This document shows, in pieces, positions 38,468 through 48,026 of a stretch of DNA of 64,000 bases. The translations under genes were made by a program, and so were the position numbers. Below the pieces are notes generated by a model. That model worked only from the letters and a program-made list of their open reading frames with translations, did no database searches and was not told where the DNA came from. Numbering within the stretch: position 1 is the first letter of the stretch; every line of letters starts with the position of its first letter. The stretch comes from an uncultured Chitinophagaceae bacterium (GTDB taxonomy: Bacteria; Bacteroidota; Bacteroidia; Chitinophagales; Chitinophagaceae), in the NCBI GenBank assembly GCA_937981995.1, contig CALJNC010000048.1:1-64000 (forward strand), given 5' to 3'.

Positions 38468-39466
38468 ATGAAATATTTGATTGTTTTACTATCAAGCGTA
38501 TTGTTTTCAATTTCTTGTAATCAAAATACTAAAAAGGATACAGCTACCACTGCGGTACCCAAGGAGATTTTACAACTAAATAAAAAAATTGAGAAAGCAC
38601 CGGCTGATGCAAGTTTGCATTTTCAGCGTGCCTATGTTTATCGAGAAATAGGAGAGGATAGTTTAGCATTTTTGGATTTGTTAGCTACCATTAAAATTGA
38701 TTCAACCCAAGCAAAATATTATAGTGCAATCGGAGATTTTTTATTTGATAAAAAAGATATTTCTGGGAGTGTGAAGTGGTTTCAAAAAGCAATTTCTATT
38801 GATCCAAATGATGAAGTATCTCATTTAAAAATGGCGAACCTTTTTTTGTATAGCAAAAAATACCCCAAGGCGTTTGCCGAGATTAATACGGTATTAAAAA
38901 GAAATTTATACAATGCAGAGGCTTACTTTATTAAGGGCATGTGCTATAAGGATATGGGTGACATGGATAAGGCGATTTCAAGTTTTCAAACAGCCGTGCA
39001 AACGGAGCCAAAGTACTTTGATGGTTTTATGCAATTGGGTTTATTGTATAGCAAACAAAAAAATCCTCTTGCCCTGCAATACTTTGATAATGCGATTCGA
39101 TTAGATTCAATGAATTTTGAGTCTCACTACGCTAAAGCAATGTACTACCAATCCCAAGGAGATTATACCAATGCTAAAAAGGTATTTAAAAATGCAATAC
39201 GCACAGATAAAACCTTTGCCGAAGCTTATTATAATATAGGGTTTATGCTACTGCAAGAAGACTCCACTGAGAAGGCCAAAAGAGAGTTTGAGCGCGTGAT
39301 AGCTTACGATCAAGACAATGCAAAAGCTTACTATAATAGAGGGCTTTGCAATGAGATACTTGAAAAGTATCAGGAGGCAAAAGATGATTACGAACAAGCA
39401 ATTATTTTTGACCCAGAGTTTGACTTGCCCACAACCGCATTACAGCGTGTGAAGAAAAAACTATAG
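38468..39466 (+). CDS. TPR-repeat lipoprotein
   Basis: 332 residues from ATG 38468 (an in-frame TTG lies three codons upstream). The lipobox SISC puts the lipidated Cys near residue 17. From residue 45 to the end it is a continuous set of about eight TPR units (for example AEAYFIKGMCYKDMGDMDKAISSF, AKAYYNRGLCNEILEKYQEAKDDY; patterns quoted from separate repeats). TPR lipoproteins serve as scaffolds for envelope complexes. It begins 33 bp after the adhesin gene and is probably on the same transcript, so a role in adhesin export or anchoring is a reasonable guess only. Confidence 0.85.
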   Translation: MKYLIVLLSSVLFSISCNQNTKKDTATTAVPKEILQLNKKIEKAPADASLHFQRAYVYREIGEDSLAFLDLLATIKIDSTQAKYYSAIGDFLFDKKDISGSVKWFQKAISIDPNDEVSHLKMANLFLYSKKYPKAFAEINTVLKRNLYNAEAYFIKGMCYKDMGDMDKAISSFQTAVQTEPKYFDGFMQLGLLYSKQKNPLALQYFDNAIRLDSMNFESHYAKAMYYQSQGDYTNAKKVFKNAIRTDKTFAEAYYNIGFMLLQEDSTEKAKREFERVIAYDQDNAKAYYNRGLCNEILEKYQEAKDDYEQAIIFDPEFDLPTTALQRVKKKL

Positions 39467-39520
39467 TTCTTTAAATGCAATTGAAGAGCTTGTAATACTT
39501 TCGAGTAAATTCTTATCATT

Positions 39521-40168
39521 ATGGCTCTAATTGCACCTTCCATGTTGTCTGCTGATTTTTTAAACCTTTCTCGTGATGTAGAAATGGTTAATGCTTCTGA
39601 AGCAGATTGGTTTCACCTGGATATTATGGATGGTCGTTTTGTACCAAACATTAGCTACGGAATTCCTGTAGTAGCGGCTATGAATCGTGAGGCTAAAAAA
39701 ACATTGGACGTACATTTAATGATAGAAGAACCCGGTAAATACGCCGAAGATTTTCAAAAAGCTGGGGCTGAATATTTAAGTGTTCATATAGAAGCTTGCC
39801 CGCATTTACACCGCAACATTCAACAAATAAAAAATTTAGGCATGAAAGCAGGTGTAGCAATTAATCCGCATACCAATGTAAATCAGATGTTTGATGTTGT
39901 TAAGGACATTGATTTAGTGTGTTTAATGAGTGTAAATCCTGGATTTGGTGGGCAGAAGTTTATACAAAATACATTAAATAAGATTAAACAATTAGTAGAA
40001 GAAAGAGCCCGTCAGGGAGCTAATTTCTTAATAGAAATTGATGGAGGTGTAACGTTAGACAATGCAAGTGAAATTATAGCAGCTGGAGCTGATGTATTGG
40101 TTGCTGGTAGTACAGTATTTAAGTCTGATAATCCTACGCAAACCATTGCTGAGCTAAAAGCGAAATAG
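39521..40168 (+). CDS. rpe: Ribulose-phosphate 3-epimerase
   Basis: 215 residues. Interconverts ribulose-5-phosphate and xylulose-5-phosphate in the pentose phosphate pathway. The TIM-barrel motifs are all visible: APSMLSADF, HLDIMDGRFVPNISYG (near residue 33, catalytic Asp and metal His), VHIEACPHL, LMSVNPGFGGQKF (near 140) and EIDGGV (near 175, second catalytic Asp). A small gap to the TPR gene upstream (54 bp) leaves co-transcription open. It converges with the lipid kinase gene, 6 bp apart. Confidence 0.97.
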   Translation: MALIAPSMLSADFLNLSRDVEMVNASEADWFHLDIMDGRFVPNISYGIPVVAAMNREAKKTLDVHLMIEEPGKYAEDFQKAGAEYLSVHIEACPHLHRNIQQIKNLGMKAGVAINPHTNVNQMFDVVKDIDLVCLMSVNPGFGGQKFIQNTLNKIKQLVEERARQGANFLIEIDGGVTLDNASEIIAAGADVLVAGSTVFKSDNPTQTIAELKAK

Positions 40169-40174
40169 TCGTTT

Positions 40175-41032
40175 TTATACTTTTATAAAACGTACTTTTT
40201 TATCAATTTTAATATTGAGGGTATTTGTGTATTCATATGCTTCTCCGTCAATATGATAGAATGCAGCATTGGTTTCAATACTCACTTTTTTGGCCTTTAG
40301 GTATTCAATATATTTTGAGTCTTTAAGTTTTGCTGTAAATAGCTTGTACAAAAAGCTCGGAAGATTCGTAATTGGAATTTTTTGAATCAAAGCAAGTTCT
40401 AGTAAGCCATCATTAAATTGTGCCTTGGGTGCTATGTAAGCATTATTTCCAAATTGACGAGTATTAGCAATATTGACCATAAAGTATTTGCCCTTAATTT
40501 CTTTATTATCTACAAGCGCATTTACTTCTATGGGTTCATACTTTCTCAGGGCGTTTGCGGTTTCCTTTATGTAGGTTTTTAAGCCGCGTTTTTTGCTTTT
40601 ATCAAATTGATAGGCTACAAATGCATCAAAGCCAATACCGCTCATATTAATGCAGTATTGTTCATTGATTTTTATTAAATCTACTTCTTGCGTAATTCCT
40701 TTTTCTATTGAGGTAATTAAATGATCTAAGTCCTGCTTAAATCCAAGTTCTCTTGATAATCCGTTGCCAGATCCTCCAGGATAAATTGCGTAGGTTACAT
40801 TTAAATGGTGTGTTTGGTTGATAATGCTATTTATGGTACCATCTCCACCGCATATAACTAAGGTCTTATACTTTTGAGTTTCTTGATTTATAAAGCCTTC
40901 AAATTCAATTGCACTATTACTTACGTAATAATTGATTCTTCTTTTTACAAGTTCATGAAGCAGTGGGCTTGATTTTTTACGCCCGCTTGATAAGTTGAGA
41001 ATGAAAAGAGTTTGACTTAAATGAGATTGCAT
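40175..41032 (-). CDS. Diacylglycerol kinase-family lipid kinase (YegS/DagK type)
   Basis: 285 residues. The nucleotide-binding signature CGGDGTINSIINQ (near residue 58) and AIYPGGSGNGLSRELG (near 88) identify the soluble diacylglycerol/sphingosine kinase fold. The C-terminal beta-sandwich has FNDGLLELALIQ and FYHIDGEAYE, the usual conserved Asp-Gly pair. It probably phosphorylates a lipid alcohol at the inner membrane. The exact substrate is unknown, so no gene symbol is given. Confidence 0.88.
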   Translation of the reverse strand: MQSHLSQTLFILNLSSGRKKSSPLLHELVKRRINYYVSNSAIEFEGFINQETQKYKTLVICGGDGTINSIINQTHHLNVTYAIYPGGSGNGLSRELGFKQDLDHLITSIEKGITQEVDLIKINEQYCINMSGIGFDAFVAYQFDKSKKRGLKTYIKETANALRKYEPIEVNALVDNKEIKGKYFMVNIANTRQFGNNAYIAPKAQFNDGLLELALIQKIPITNLPSFLYKLFTAKLKDSKYIEYLKAKKVSIETNAAFYHIDGEAYEYTNTLNIKIDKKVRFIKV

Positions 41033-41117
41033 TTGCTTTTAGTAAATATAATTAAATGCCTTTCTTTTAGAGTAAGCCAGTTGATATTGGGCTAATCACT
41101 ATCAACTACCACTTAAG

Positions 41118-41813
41118 TTAGCGTCTATTCATAAAAAGCATGATGTAATAAAGCAAGGTTGCTAAACTACCAATAGCTGCTACTACATAGGTACGTGCTG
41201 CCCAGTTCAATGCATCTTCTACACCTTCTAGTTCGCCACTTCCGGCGGTTCCACTGCTGCGCAACCAAGCTTTTGCTCTATTAGTTGCATCAAACTCCAC
41301 CGGTAAGGTTATAAATGAAAATAAAGTAGTAATGGCAAACATTACAATTCCTATCAAAAGGATAGTAGGATTGCCGCCACCAAAGCCAAGCATTCCCAAG
41401 CCGGCAAAAATTACCCAATTACCAAACTTTGACCCAAATTGTACCGCAGGTACCATTTTTGATCGCATTTGTAACCAGCTATAAGCGGTAGCATGTTGTA
41501 CAGCATGTCCAACCTCATGTGCAGCTACTGCCGCCGCCGAAACCGAACGTCCATCATGCACGTCAGGACTAAGATTAACCGTTTTGTTAGAAGGATTATA
41601 GTGGTCTGATAAGAAACCAGGTGTACTGATTACCTTAACATCTGTAATTCCATTATCAGCAAGCATTTTTTCGGCAATTTCTTTACCGCTTAGGCCATTC
41701 GCCATGCCCACTTGGGCATATTTTTTAAACTTTGATTTTAACCGATTGCTTACTATCATGCTTACCAAAAACATGACACCTGCAATTACATAATATCCCA
41801 TATACGCTCCCAT
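41118..41813 (-). CDS. Neutral zinc metallopeptidase, YugP family (PF04298-type)
   Basis: 231 residues. An N-terminal membrane helix (GYYVIAGVMFLVSMIVS) is followed by the zinc site AAVAAHEVGHAVQHA (near residue 100, HExxH). Two or three more hydrophobic segments include NWVIFAGLGMLGFGG and ILLIGIVMFAITTLFSF. After these comes a conserved Glu in FVTLPVEFDATNRA-like sequence (here FITLPVEFDATNRAKAWL), probably the third zinc ligand. Members are membrane-embedded proteases of unknown substrate. Transcribed alone, divergent from radA. Confidence 0.87.
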   Translation of the reverse strand: MGAYMGYYVIAGVMFLVSMIVSNRLKSKFKKYAQVGMANGLSGKEIAEKMLADNGITDVKVISTPGFLSDHYNPSNKTVNLSPDVHDGRSVSAAAVAAHEVGHAVQHATAYSWLQMRSKMVPAVQFGSKFGNWVIFAGLGMLGFGGGNPTILLIGIVMFAITTLFSFITLPVEFDATNRAKAWLRSSGTAGSGELEGVEDALNWAARTYVVAAIGSLATLLYYIMLFMNRR

Positions 41814-42032
41814 AATGCTTCTTTACTTTTAGTACATCAAATTTAAGCCCATCCTACGGATTTCAGAAAAAATGACAGAATGACGCATATATTTAACATT
41901 TTGAGAACATTTGGCGGAAGTTTTATCCGAAAATTATGGTTTTAACTTTTTTTCTTTATGAGATTAGCCTCAAATAGTTTGTCATCAGGCTTTTCATATT
42001 TACCTTCGTCTTGAATTTTATGGGTTAGTAAG

Positions 42033-42067
42033 AAAGGGATTATCGAGCAATCGTTAGTCCCTTTTTT
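42033..42067 (+). terminator. Terminator-like hairpin in the radA leader
   Basis: AAAGGGATTA pairs with TAGTCCCTTT (10 bp, one G-T) around a 12-nt loop and is followed by TTTT on the plus strand. No plus-strand gene ends upstream, so it would terminate a transcript starting within 41814-42030. A TACCTTCG near 42000 with TTTG about 19 bp ahead looks like a promoter. It may be an attenuator for radA or the end of a small RNA. Confidence 0.45.
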
Positions 42068-42112
42068 CATTTTATTGAGCCTTAATTATTTACTACATTT
42101 ATTTTTTAAGAA

Positions 42113-43474
42113 ATGGCAAAGCAAAAAACATCCTTTTTCTGTCAAGAATGTGGCGTAGAATCTCCCAAGTGGGTAGGTCAATGCTCATCATGTAAAAAAT
42201 GGAATACCCTAGTTGAAGAAATTGTGGTAAAAGACAAAAAAAATCAAAATACCTGGGTAGAGTCAGGAGATAATAGAAGTAATAGTAAAAAACTTTCTGA
42301 AATACAAGATGAAAACTTAGCACGTATACCTATGCCAGGTAAAGAGCTAAATAGAGTGTTAGGAAATGGATTAGTACGTGGCAGCGTAAGTTTAATTGCC
42401 GGCGAACCCGGTATAGGAAAAAGTACTTTGTTTTTGCAAGTTGCGCTTCGCTTACAAAATACCAAAGTACTTTATATAAGTGGTGAAGAAAGTTTAGAGC
42501 AAATTAAATTACGAGCTGAACGAATAGGATCAAGAAATGAGAATTTATATCTCTTGGCTGAATCTGATACGCAAAAAATTTTTAATGAAATAAAAAAAGT
42601 AAAACCAGAGTTGGTAATTGTAGACTCGGTACAAACTTTAAATACACCTTTTGTAGAAAGTGCTCCAGGTAGTGTTTCTCAAGTAAGAGAAAGCGCTGCC
42701 GAGTTTATCCGTTTTGCCAAAGCAACACAGACGCCTGTTTTTATAATAGGGCACATAAATAAGGATGGCAATATTGCTGGTCCTAAAGTGCTTGAGCATA
42801 TGGTGGATACTGTATTGCAATTTGAAGGAGATAGACACTATACCTATCGAATTTTACGGGCTATAAAAAATCGTTTTGGGAATGCAAGTGAGTTGGGAAT
42901 TTATGAAATGGGAGAAACTGGTTTAAGAGAAATTCATAATCCTTCTGAAATACTTATTTCACAGCGAGATGAAGTGTTGAGTGGTACCGCAATTGCAGCT
43001 ACCATGGAGGGTGCACGCCCTTTGCTTATTGAGGTACAGGCGCTTGTAACGCAAGCTGTTTATGGCACACCGCAGCGCACAGTTACAGGTTTTGATATGC
43101 GTAGGCTGCAATTATTATTGGCGGTATTAGAAAAAAGAGGAGGTTTTCAATTAGGTGTTAAAGATGTATTTCTAAATATTGCAGGTGGCTTAAAAGTGGA
43201 AGATCCTGCCATTGATTTAGCGGTGTTAAGTGCCATACTTTCTAGTTATGAAGACATGCCAGTTAAAACTGATTACTGTTTTGTGGGAGAGGTAGGATTG
43301 AGTGGGGAAATACGTGCTGTAAATAGAATAGAACAGCGAATTAAAGAAGCAGAAAAATTAGGCTTTGAAAGGATATTTATTTCTAAGTATAATAAAAGCG
43401 CGTACCTAAAAGCAGATCATATTGAAATTGTACAATTAGGTAAAGTAGATGAGTTATATAATGCCCTGTTTTAA
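42113..43474 (+). CDS. radA: DNA repair protein RadA
   Basis: 453 residues. Branch-migration ATPase acting with RecA. The N-terminal C4 zinc finger CQECGVESPKWVGQCSSC (near residues 10-27), Walker A GEPGIGKST (near 98), the RadA-specific KNRFG (near 252) and the C-terminal Lon-like domain (VGEVGLSGEIRAVNRIEQRI) are all present. The comF-like gene follows after 3 bp, an arrangement that places two DNA repair/uptake-related genes in one transcript. Confidence 0.97.
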   Translation: MAKQKTSFFCQECGVESPKWVGQCSSCKKWNTLVEEIVVKDKKNQNTWVESGDNRSNSKKLSEIQDENLARIPMPGKELNRVLGNGLVRGSVSLIAGEPGIGKSTLFLQVALRLQNTKVLYISGEESLEQIKLRAERIGSRNENLYLLAESDTQKIFNEIKKVKPELVIVDSVQTLNTPFVESAPGSVSQVRESAAEFIRFAKATQTPVFIIGHINKDGNIAGPKVLEHMVDTVLQFEGDRHYTYRILRAIKNRFGNASELGIYEMGETGLREIHNPSEILISQRDEVLSGTAIAATMEGARPLLIEVQALVTQAVYGTPQRTVTGFDMRRLQLLLAVLEKRGGFQLGVKDVFLNIAGGLKVEDPAIDLAVLSAILSSYEDMPVKTDYCFVGEVGLSGEIRAVNRIEQRIKEAEKLGFERIFISKYNKSAYLKADHIEIVQLGKVDELYNALF

Positions 43475-43477
43475 ATC

Positions 43478-44164
43478 ATGAAAGTAAAAGATTGGTTTAC
43501 TGATATGGGAAAATTACTTTTTCCTAAACTATGTTTTTTATGCAAGGAAGATTTGATTTCTGATGAGGAGCAACTTTGTTCTAGTTGCGTAAATGAATTG
43601 CCATTTACAAATTTTCATGAACATAAGGAAAATGCACTTTGTATTAAATTACAAGGAAGGTTTGAGTTTGAAGCGGCAACTGCCTTATTATACTTTAACA
43701 CTGAGGGCAAGGTGCAAGAAATATTACATGAGATTAAATATCGAGGGAATATTTATTTAGCTCAATACCTAGGTAAGTTAATGGCTTCACGGTTAAAGGA
43801 ATATTATAAAGAAATAGATATTCTAGTACCCATACCATTGCATAAAAAAAGAACAAAAGAAAGAGGCTACAATCAATCAGAAGAAATTGCAAAAGGGATT
43901 AGTGAGTTACTTTCAATTCCTGTAATAAGTAATAGCGCCCTAAGAGTAAAGCATACTGAAACACAAACGCATAAAACTAGAAGTGAACGTGCTCAGAATA
44001 TGCAAGAAGCTTTTCAATGGAATGAAGTGCGCAATAAGCACATTTTGCTTATAGACGATGTAATTACCACTGGCTCTACCTTGGAGAGTTTGGTTAGTGC
44101 GTTGCCTGCAGAATGGAACAATACAATAAGTATTTTGTCTCTTTCTGCTGCCATTGAAGCTTAA
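43478..44164 (+). CDS. ComF-family phosphoribosyltransferase-like protein
   Basis: 228 residues. An N-terminal zinc-ribbon-like segment (PKLCFLCKED, then CSSCVNELP) is followed by the double-zinc-ribbon and the phosphoribosyltransferase domain with HILLIDDVITTGSTLESL (near residue 188) as the PRPP loop. PIPLHKKRTKERGYNQSEEIA is the conserved ComF block. In naturally competent bacteria ComF supports uptake of single-stranded DNA, but most Bacteroidota copies are untested. Its stop TAA is at 44162-44164. Confidence 0.92.
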   Translation: MKVKDWFTDMGKLLFPKLCFLCKEDLISDEEQLCSSCVNELPFTNFHEHKENALCIKLQGRFEFEAATALLYFNTEGKVQEILHEIKYRGNIYLAQYLGKLMASRLKEYYKEIDILVPIPLHKKRTKERGYNQSEEIAKGISELLSIPVISNSALRVKHTETQTHKTRSERAQNMQEAFQWNEVRNKHILLIDDVITTGSTLESLVSALPAEWNNTISILSLSAAIEA

Positions 44165-44286
44165 ATCATTCGCATTTTTTTACAATAAAAACACATATCC
44201 CACGTTTTTAACGGACGAATACGGCTTAAATTTGTCGAAGAGCCATTGGTTTTCTCAAAGGCTAATTTTTGCTTAGGCATCAGAAT

Positions 44287-45699
44287 ATGAAAACACGCGT
44301 AATAATTTTTAGTATATTGATAGGAGGGATCATTCTTTCTCAATTTAGCTCGTGCAAAAAGGACCGTTTATTGACCGAAGGAGGCTTTGTAAGTTTTTCA
44401 ACTGATACGCTTTATTTTGATACGGTTTTTACTGCCGTTGGAAGTGTAACCAAAGAGTTTAAAATTTATAATAGAAACGATCGACCAATAAAAATCAATA
44501 ACATTCGTCTTGAAAATGGGAGTGCTTCTTTTTTTAGGTTAAATGTTGATGGTATTGCTACCAAAAACATAAGCGATGTAGAAGTTGCAGCCAATGATAG
44601 CGTATATGTTTTTGCCGCAGTTACAGTTGACCCCAATGCGGCTACCAATCCTTTCGTGATTAATGATAAAGTATTGGTTCAATTAAATGAGAATGACTTT
44701 GAGGTTCCATTGCAAGCCTATGGTCAAAACGCGCATGTAATACGCGATAGTGTATTATCGATTAATACAACTTGGTCCAATGATTTACCATATGTAATTA
44801 TAAATAGTGCCTTTATAGATTCAGGCTACACGCTTACGATACAAAAAGGGTGTAGAATTTATATGCATGCCAATAGTAAATTGTTTGTGGGCGGCACACT
44901 TAATTGCTTTGGAACAAAAGAAGATAGTATTATTTTTCAAGGTGATCGTTTGGATCGAAATTATTTTGGACAAGATTTTCCGGGGGAATGGCGTGGGTTG
45001 CATTTCTTGCGATCCGGTCGTATGAGCAGCCTAAATTATACTGTGATAAAAAACGGAGGTGCGACTGACGCTGCAGTTTATGTTGAGCCACCTTGGGTGC
45101 CATTTGTAGCTAATAAGTATATGCTTGAAATGAACAAGTGTAAAGTAGAAAATTCATTGGGCTTTGGAATTTTAGCATTCAACACCAAAATCAATTTGAA
45201 TAACTGTTTGGTACATACTTGTGGTCAACAAAATTTCTCAGCTATTGAAGGTGGTGAGTATCGTATAAATTATTGCACATTTGCCACCTATGGAGGTTCT
45301 GGCATAACACATGTAAATCAACCCGTAATGGCTTTATGGAATTATCGTTCTATTTCTGAAACTTCTTATGTAGGTGCAGATTTATTTGTTGAGATTGCTA
45401 ATTCTATAATTTATGGCTCCCAAGAAACCGAGCTTGCATTTTTAAATAAAGGCACCGGTAATTTTGATGTAAAACTAATTAATTGTTTAGTGCGCAGAAA
45501 AGATCCTATTCCTGCCTCAATAGTCAATGTAAATATGATCTTGAATCGAGATCCTCTATTCAATGATCGTGCGGCTTGGGATTATTCGCTTGAAAGTGGG
45601 AGTCCTGCCAAAGGTGCTGCAAGTGCTAATGGTTTTTTTATTGATGATATATGTGATGTGCCACGCTCAGCAACACCTACTATGGGTTGTTATGAGTAA
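44287..45699 (+). CDS. Beta-helix (right-handed) lipoprotein
   Basis: 470 residues from ATG 44287, chosen because the hydrophobic segment and lipobox FSSC-KKD follow directly; an upstream ATG at 44269 adds six residues. After a beta-sandwich-like N-terminal part (STDTLYFDTVFTAVGSVTKEF, common in Bacteroidota lipoproteins) residues about 170-450 show parallel beta-helix character: short repeated Asn/Cys-rich rungs such as NKCKVENSLGFGILAF and NNCLVHTCG. Such folds bind or cleave polysaccharides; no catalytic signature is visible. Function unknown. It stands about 120 bp after comF. Confidence 0.8.
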   Translation: MKTRVIIFSILIGGIILSQFSSCKKDRLLTEGGFVSFSTDTLYFDTVFTAVGSVTKEFKIYNRNDRPIKINNIRLENGSASFFRLNVDGIATKNISDVEVAANDSVYVFAAVTVDPNAATNPFVINDKVLVQLNENDFEVPLQAYGQNAHVIRDSVLSINTTWSNDLPYVIINSAFIDSGYTLTIQKGCRIYMHANSKLFVGGTLNCFGTKEDSIIFQGDRLDRNYFGQDFPGEWRGLHFLRSGRMSSLNYTVIKNGGATDAAVYVEPPWVPFVANKYMLEMNKCKVENSLGFGILAFNTKINLNNCLVHTCGQQNFSAIEGGEYRINYCTFATYGGSGITHVNQPVMALWNYRSISETSYVGADLFVEIANSIIYGSQETELAFLNKGTGNFDVKLINCLVRRKDPIPASIVNVNMILNRDPLFNDRAAWDYSLESGSPAKGAASANGFFIDDICDVPRSATPTMGCYE

Positions 45700-45769
45700 T
45701 TAACGAGCTGTTTACACATTTTGATTTCCAACTAATTTTTTCTATTTTGTTAGCTCAAACAGCAACATT

Positions 45770-46333
45770 ATGAGAATATTAAAAGTTTTTATTGGTTTGA
45801 TCATCTTCGCTCTTATTGGATTATTTATTATTTCTAAAATTGGTCCTAAGGATTATGCGGTAGAGAGATCTATGGAAATTAATGCTTCTGCCGCAGCAGT
45901 TTATGATCAAGTAGTACATTTTTCTAAATGGGAGGCGTGGTCATCCTGGGCAGAAATGGATCCTGGTGCGGAGTACAAAATAATAGGTGCGGATGGAAAG
46001 ATTGGCACGAAACAAACTTGGAAAGGAGATAAATCAGGTGAAGGTAGTATGGAAATTTTGGAAGCTTTGCCGCATGAAATTGTATCGCACAAGTTACTTT
46101 TTACTTCACCCTTCGAAGCCGAAGCTAGAACAAGATTTTCTCTTGAAGTTATAGATTCTACTCATACCAAACTTACTTGGAAAATGACTGGTAATAATGA
46201 TGGAGCATTGTCTCGTATTATGGGCTTTTTCATGCCAATGGATGAAGCCATAGGAAAAGATTTTGAAAGAGGTTTGTTTAAGCTAGATTCAATATTACAA
46301 ACTGCGCCTGCTGTAAGTACAGTGATAGAATAA
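45770..46333 (+). CDS. SRPBCC-family protein (START-like), membrane-anchored
   Basis: 187 residues. One N-terminal membrane helix (VFIGLIIFALIGLFIIS) precedes an SRPBCC/polyketide-cyclase-like domain: RSMEINASAAAVYDQVVHFSKWEAWSSWAEMDP, the standard start, then the beta-grip with YKIIGADGKIGTKQTWKGD and EARTRFSLEV, and a final helix (IGKDFERGLFKLDSIL). These domains enclose hydrophobic ligands; the ligand here is unknown. A hairpin with G-T pairs just downstream (46364) probably ends the unit. Confidence 0.85.
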   Translation: MRILKVFIGLIIFALIGLFIISKIGPKDYAVERSMEINASAAAVYDQVVHFSKWEAWSSWAEMDPGAEYKIIGADGKIGTKQTWKGDKSGEGSMEILEALPHEIVSHKLLFTSPFEAEARTRFSLEVIDSTHTKLTWKMTGNNDGALSRIMGFFMPMDEAIGKDFERGLFKLDSILQTAPAVSTVIE

Positions 46334-46363
46334 TTTTCATTCCCTATCTATGAACATAAAAGT

Positions 46364-46396
46364 AAAGTCTTACCAAAGTGAGGCTTTCTTTTATTT
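46364..46396. terminator. Putative terminator between SRPBCC gene and ruvB
   Basis: AAAGTCTTAC and GTGAGGCTTT form a 10-bp stem with two G-T pairs around CAAA, followed by CTTTTATTT on the plus strand. It lies at the convergent junction and touches the ruvB stop. Confidence 0.6.
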
Positions 46397-47417
46397 AAAA
46401 TAAGGTTCCGCCATTTTTCTTTTGACTTGGCGATACGCCTAAGTGCTTATATGTTTTTTCGGTAGCTTCTCTGCCACGCGGTGTGCGCACTATATAACCT
46501 TCTTGTATTAAAAAAGGCTCATACACTTCTTCAATTGTTCCGCGTTCTTCGCCTACAGCAGTGGCTATATTACTTATGCCTACTGGTCCACCTTTAAATT
46601 TTTCCACTAGGGTTTGTAGGATTTTATTATCCATTTCATCTAAACCATTAGCATCTACCTTAAGGGCTTTTAAGCCATGTTCTGCAATGCCCATATCAAT
46701 CGTTCCGTTACCCAATATTTGAGCAAAGTCACGCATGCGTCGCAATAAACCATTGGCAATACGAGGGGTACCTCTGCTTCGTCTTGAAACTTCTTTAGCA
46801 GCGTCAGATGTTATCTTTACCTCCAATAGTTCAGCACTACGCCAGATAATTTTTGTAAGAATATCCGTATTATAATAATGCAGTCTTGATTTTATACCAA
46901 AGCGAGATAGCAATGGAGCTGTCAATAAACCAGATCGAGTGGTTGCACCAACTAATGTAAAAGGGTTGAGTTCAATTTGAATACTCCGTGCATTGGGACC
47001 GCTATCAATCATGATATCAATTTTGTAATCCTCCATGGCGGCATATAAATATTCTTCTACCACTGTACTTAATCTATGTATTTCATCAATAAAAAGAACG
47101 TCGCGCTTTTCCAAGCTGGTAAGTAGGCCAGCCAAGTCGCCCGGTTTTTCAATTACGGGTCCGCTCGTTTCTTTAATGTTTACGCCTAGCTCATTAGCTA
47201 CAATGCGCGATAAAGTTGTTTTACCTAAGCCGGGAGGTCCGTGGAATAAAATATGGTCTAATGCCTCACCACGTTGATTAGCAGCTTGAATAAAAATTTT
47301 AATATTTTCAATCAATTCTTTCTGACCCGAAAATTCTTCAATGGAACTGGGCCGGATGCTGTTTTCAAATTCTTTATCAGAATTTTCGGCATCACCTTGT
47401 AAGTGTGGGTTAGACAT
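46395..47417 (-). CDS. ruvB: Holliday junction helicase RuvB
   Basis: 340 residues from ATG 47417 ([12 protein letters not shown]); an earlier ATG at 47465 adds 16 residues outside the family. The AAA+ motor has Walker [11 protein letters not shown] (near residue 60), Walker [11 protein letters not shown] (near 110), sensor 1 in [12 protein letters not shown], and the winged-helix C-terminus ([16 protein letters not shown], then [16 protein letters not shown]). RuvA and RuvC are not in the window. Upstream and divergent is the mini-TonB cluster. Confidence 0.97.
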   Translation of the reverse strand: MSNPHLQGDAENSDKEFENSIRPSSIEEFSGQKELIENIKIFIQAANQRGEALDHILFHGPPGLGKTTLSRIVANELGVNIKETSGPVIEKPGDLAGLLTSLEKRDVLFIDEIHRLSTVVEEYLYAAMEDYKIDIMIDSGPNARSIQIELNPFTLVGATTRSGLLTAPLLSRFGIKSRLHYYNTDILTKIIWRSAELLEVKITSDAAKEVSRRSRGTPRIANGLLRRMRDFAQILGNGTIDMGIAEHGLKALKVDANGLDEMDNKILQTLVEKFKGGPVGISNIATAVGEERGTIEEVYEPFLIQEGYIVRTPRGREATEKTYKHLGVSPSQKKNGGTLF

Positions 47418-47582
47418 CTTGCGTAAAAATAGGTCAAAAGGGTTTTGATTCCTTCTATTGAGCAAAAATTAATCTAGTAAGATTGGTTATATTCGTTTGA
47501 CGGAAACAAATCTATTTATAAATGTTTGGGTTCTTAAAATCCGTTCTTGTTAAGAGATAAAATCCACGGTAAATTATTTAAA

Positions 47583-48026
47583 ATGAAACGCACCTTAATT
47601 CTTATACTACTATTAACCTTTATAGTTAATGCAAGAATCATTGCTCAATCTTATGATATTTATACTCAAACGGAAAAAACAGCTGAATTTCCAGGCGGTG
47701 AAACTGCCTTGCTAGACTACCTAGCTAAAAATGTTTCTTATCCTCGAGTTGCTTCAGAGGCAGGAATCAATGGGATTGTATTTGTAACTTTTGTAGTAAA
47801 TAAAGATGGTAGTACGGAGCAATGGAAAATTGAACGAGATATTGGAGGTGGTTGCGGTGCAGAAGTAATTCGTGTTATAAAAAATATGCCCAATTGGAAT
47901 CCGGCTCAACTTAATTCAAAACCAGTACGAACCCTTTTTACTTTACCCGTTTCTTTTCAATCGGGCGATGATAAACTATCGCGAAAAGAAAGAAAAGCTT
48001 CGAGAAGGGCTAATCGAAAAAAATGA
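47583..48026 (+). CDS. Small secreted TonB_C-domain protein (copy 1 of 3)
   Basis: 147 residues from ATG 47583 (the open frame extends 36 bp further upstream). Signal peptide MKRTLILILLLTFIVNARIIAQ, then a single TonB C-terminal domain: EFPGGETALLDYLAKNVSYPRVASEAG, GIVFVTFVVNKDGS, RDIGGGCGAEVIRVIKNMPNW (each conserved in the family). Unlike classical TonB it has no Pro-rich spacer; whether the N-terminal segment is cleaved decides if it is soluble. It ends in a basic tail (SRKERKASRRANRKK). It overlaps copy 2 by 4 bp (ATGA). Confidence 0.85.
   Translation: MKRTLILILLLTFIVNARIIAQSYDIYTQTEKTAEFPGGETALLDYLAKNVSYPRVASEAGINGIVFVTFVVNKDGSTEQWKIERDIGGGCGAEVIRVIKNMPNWNPAQLNSKPVRTLFTLPVSFQSGDDKLSRKERKASRRANRKK

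Noticed and set aside
44161-44343. 60-codon minus-strand frame between comF and the beta-helix lipoprotein
   Set aside because: It overlaps the start of the lipoprotein gene, has no signal or family pattern and no start context; treated as a shadow.
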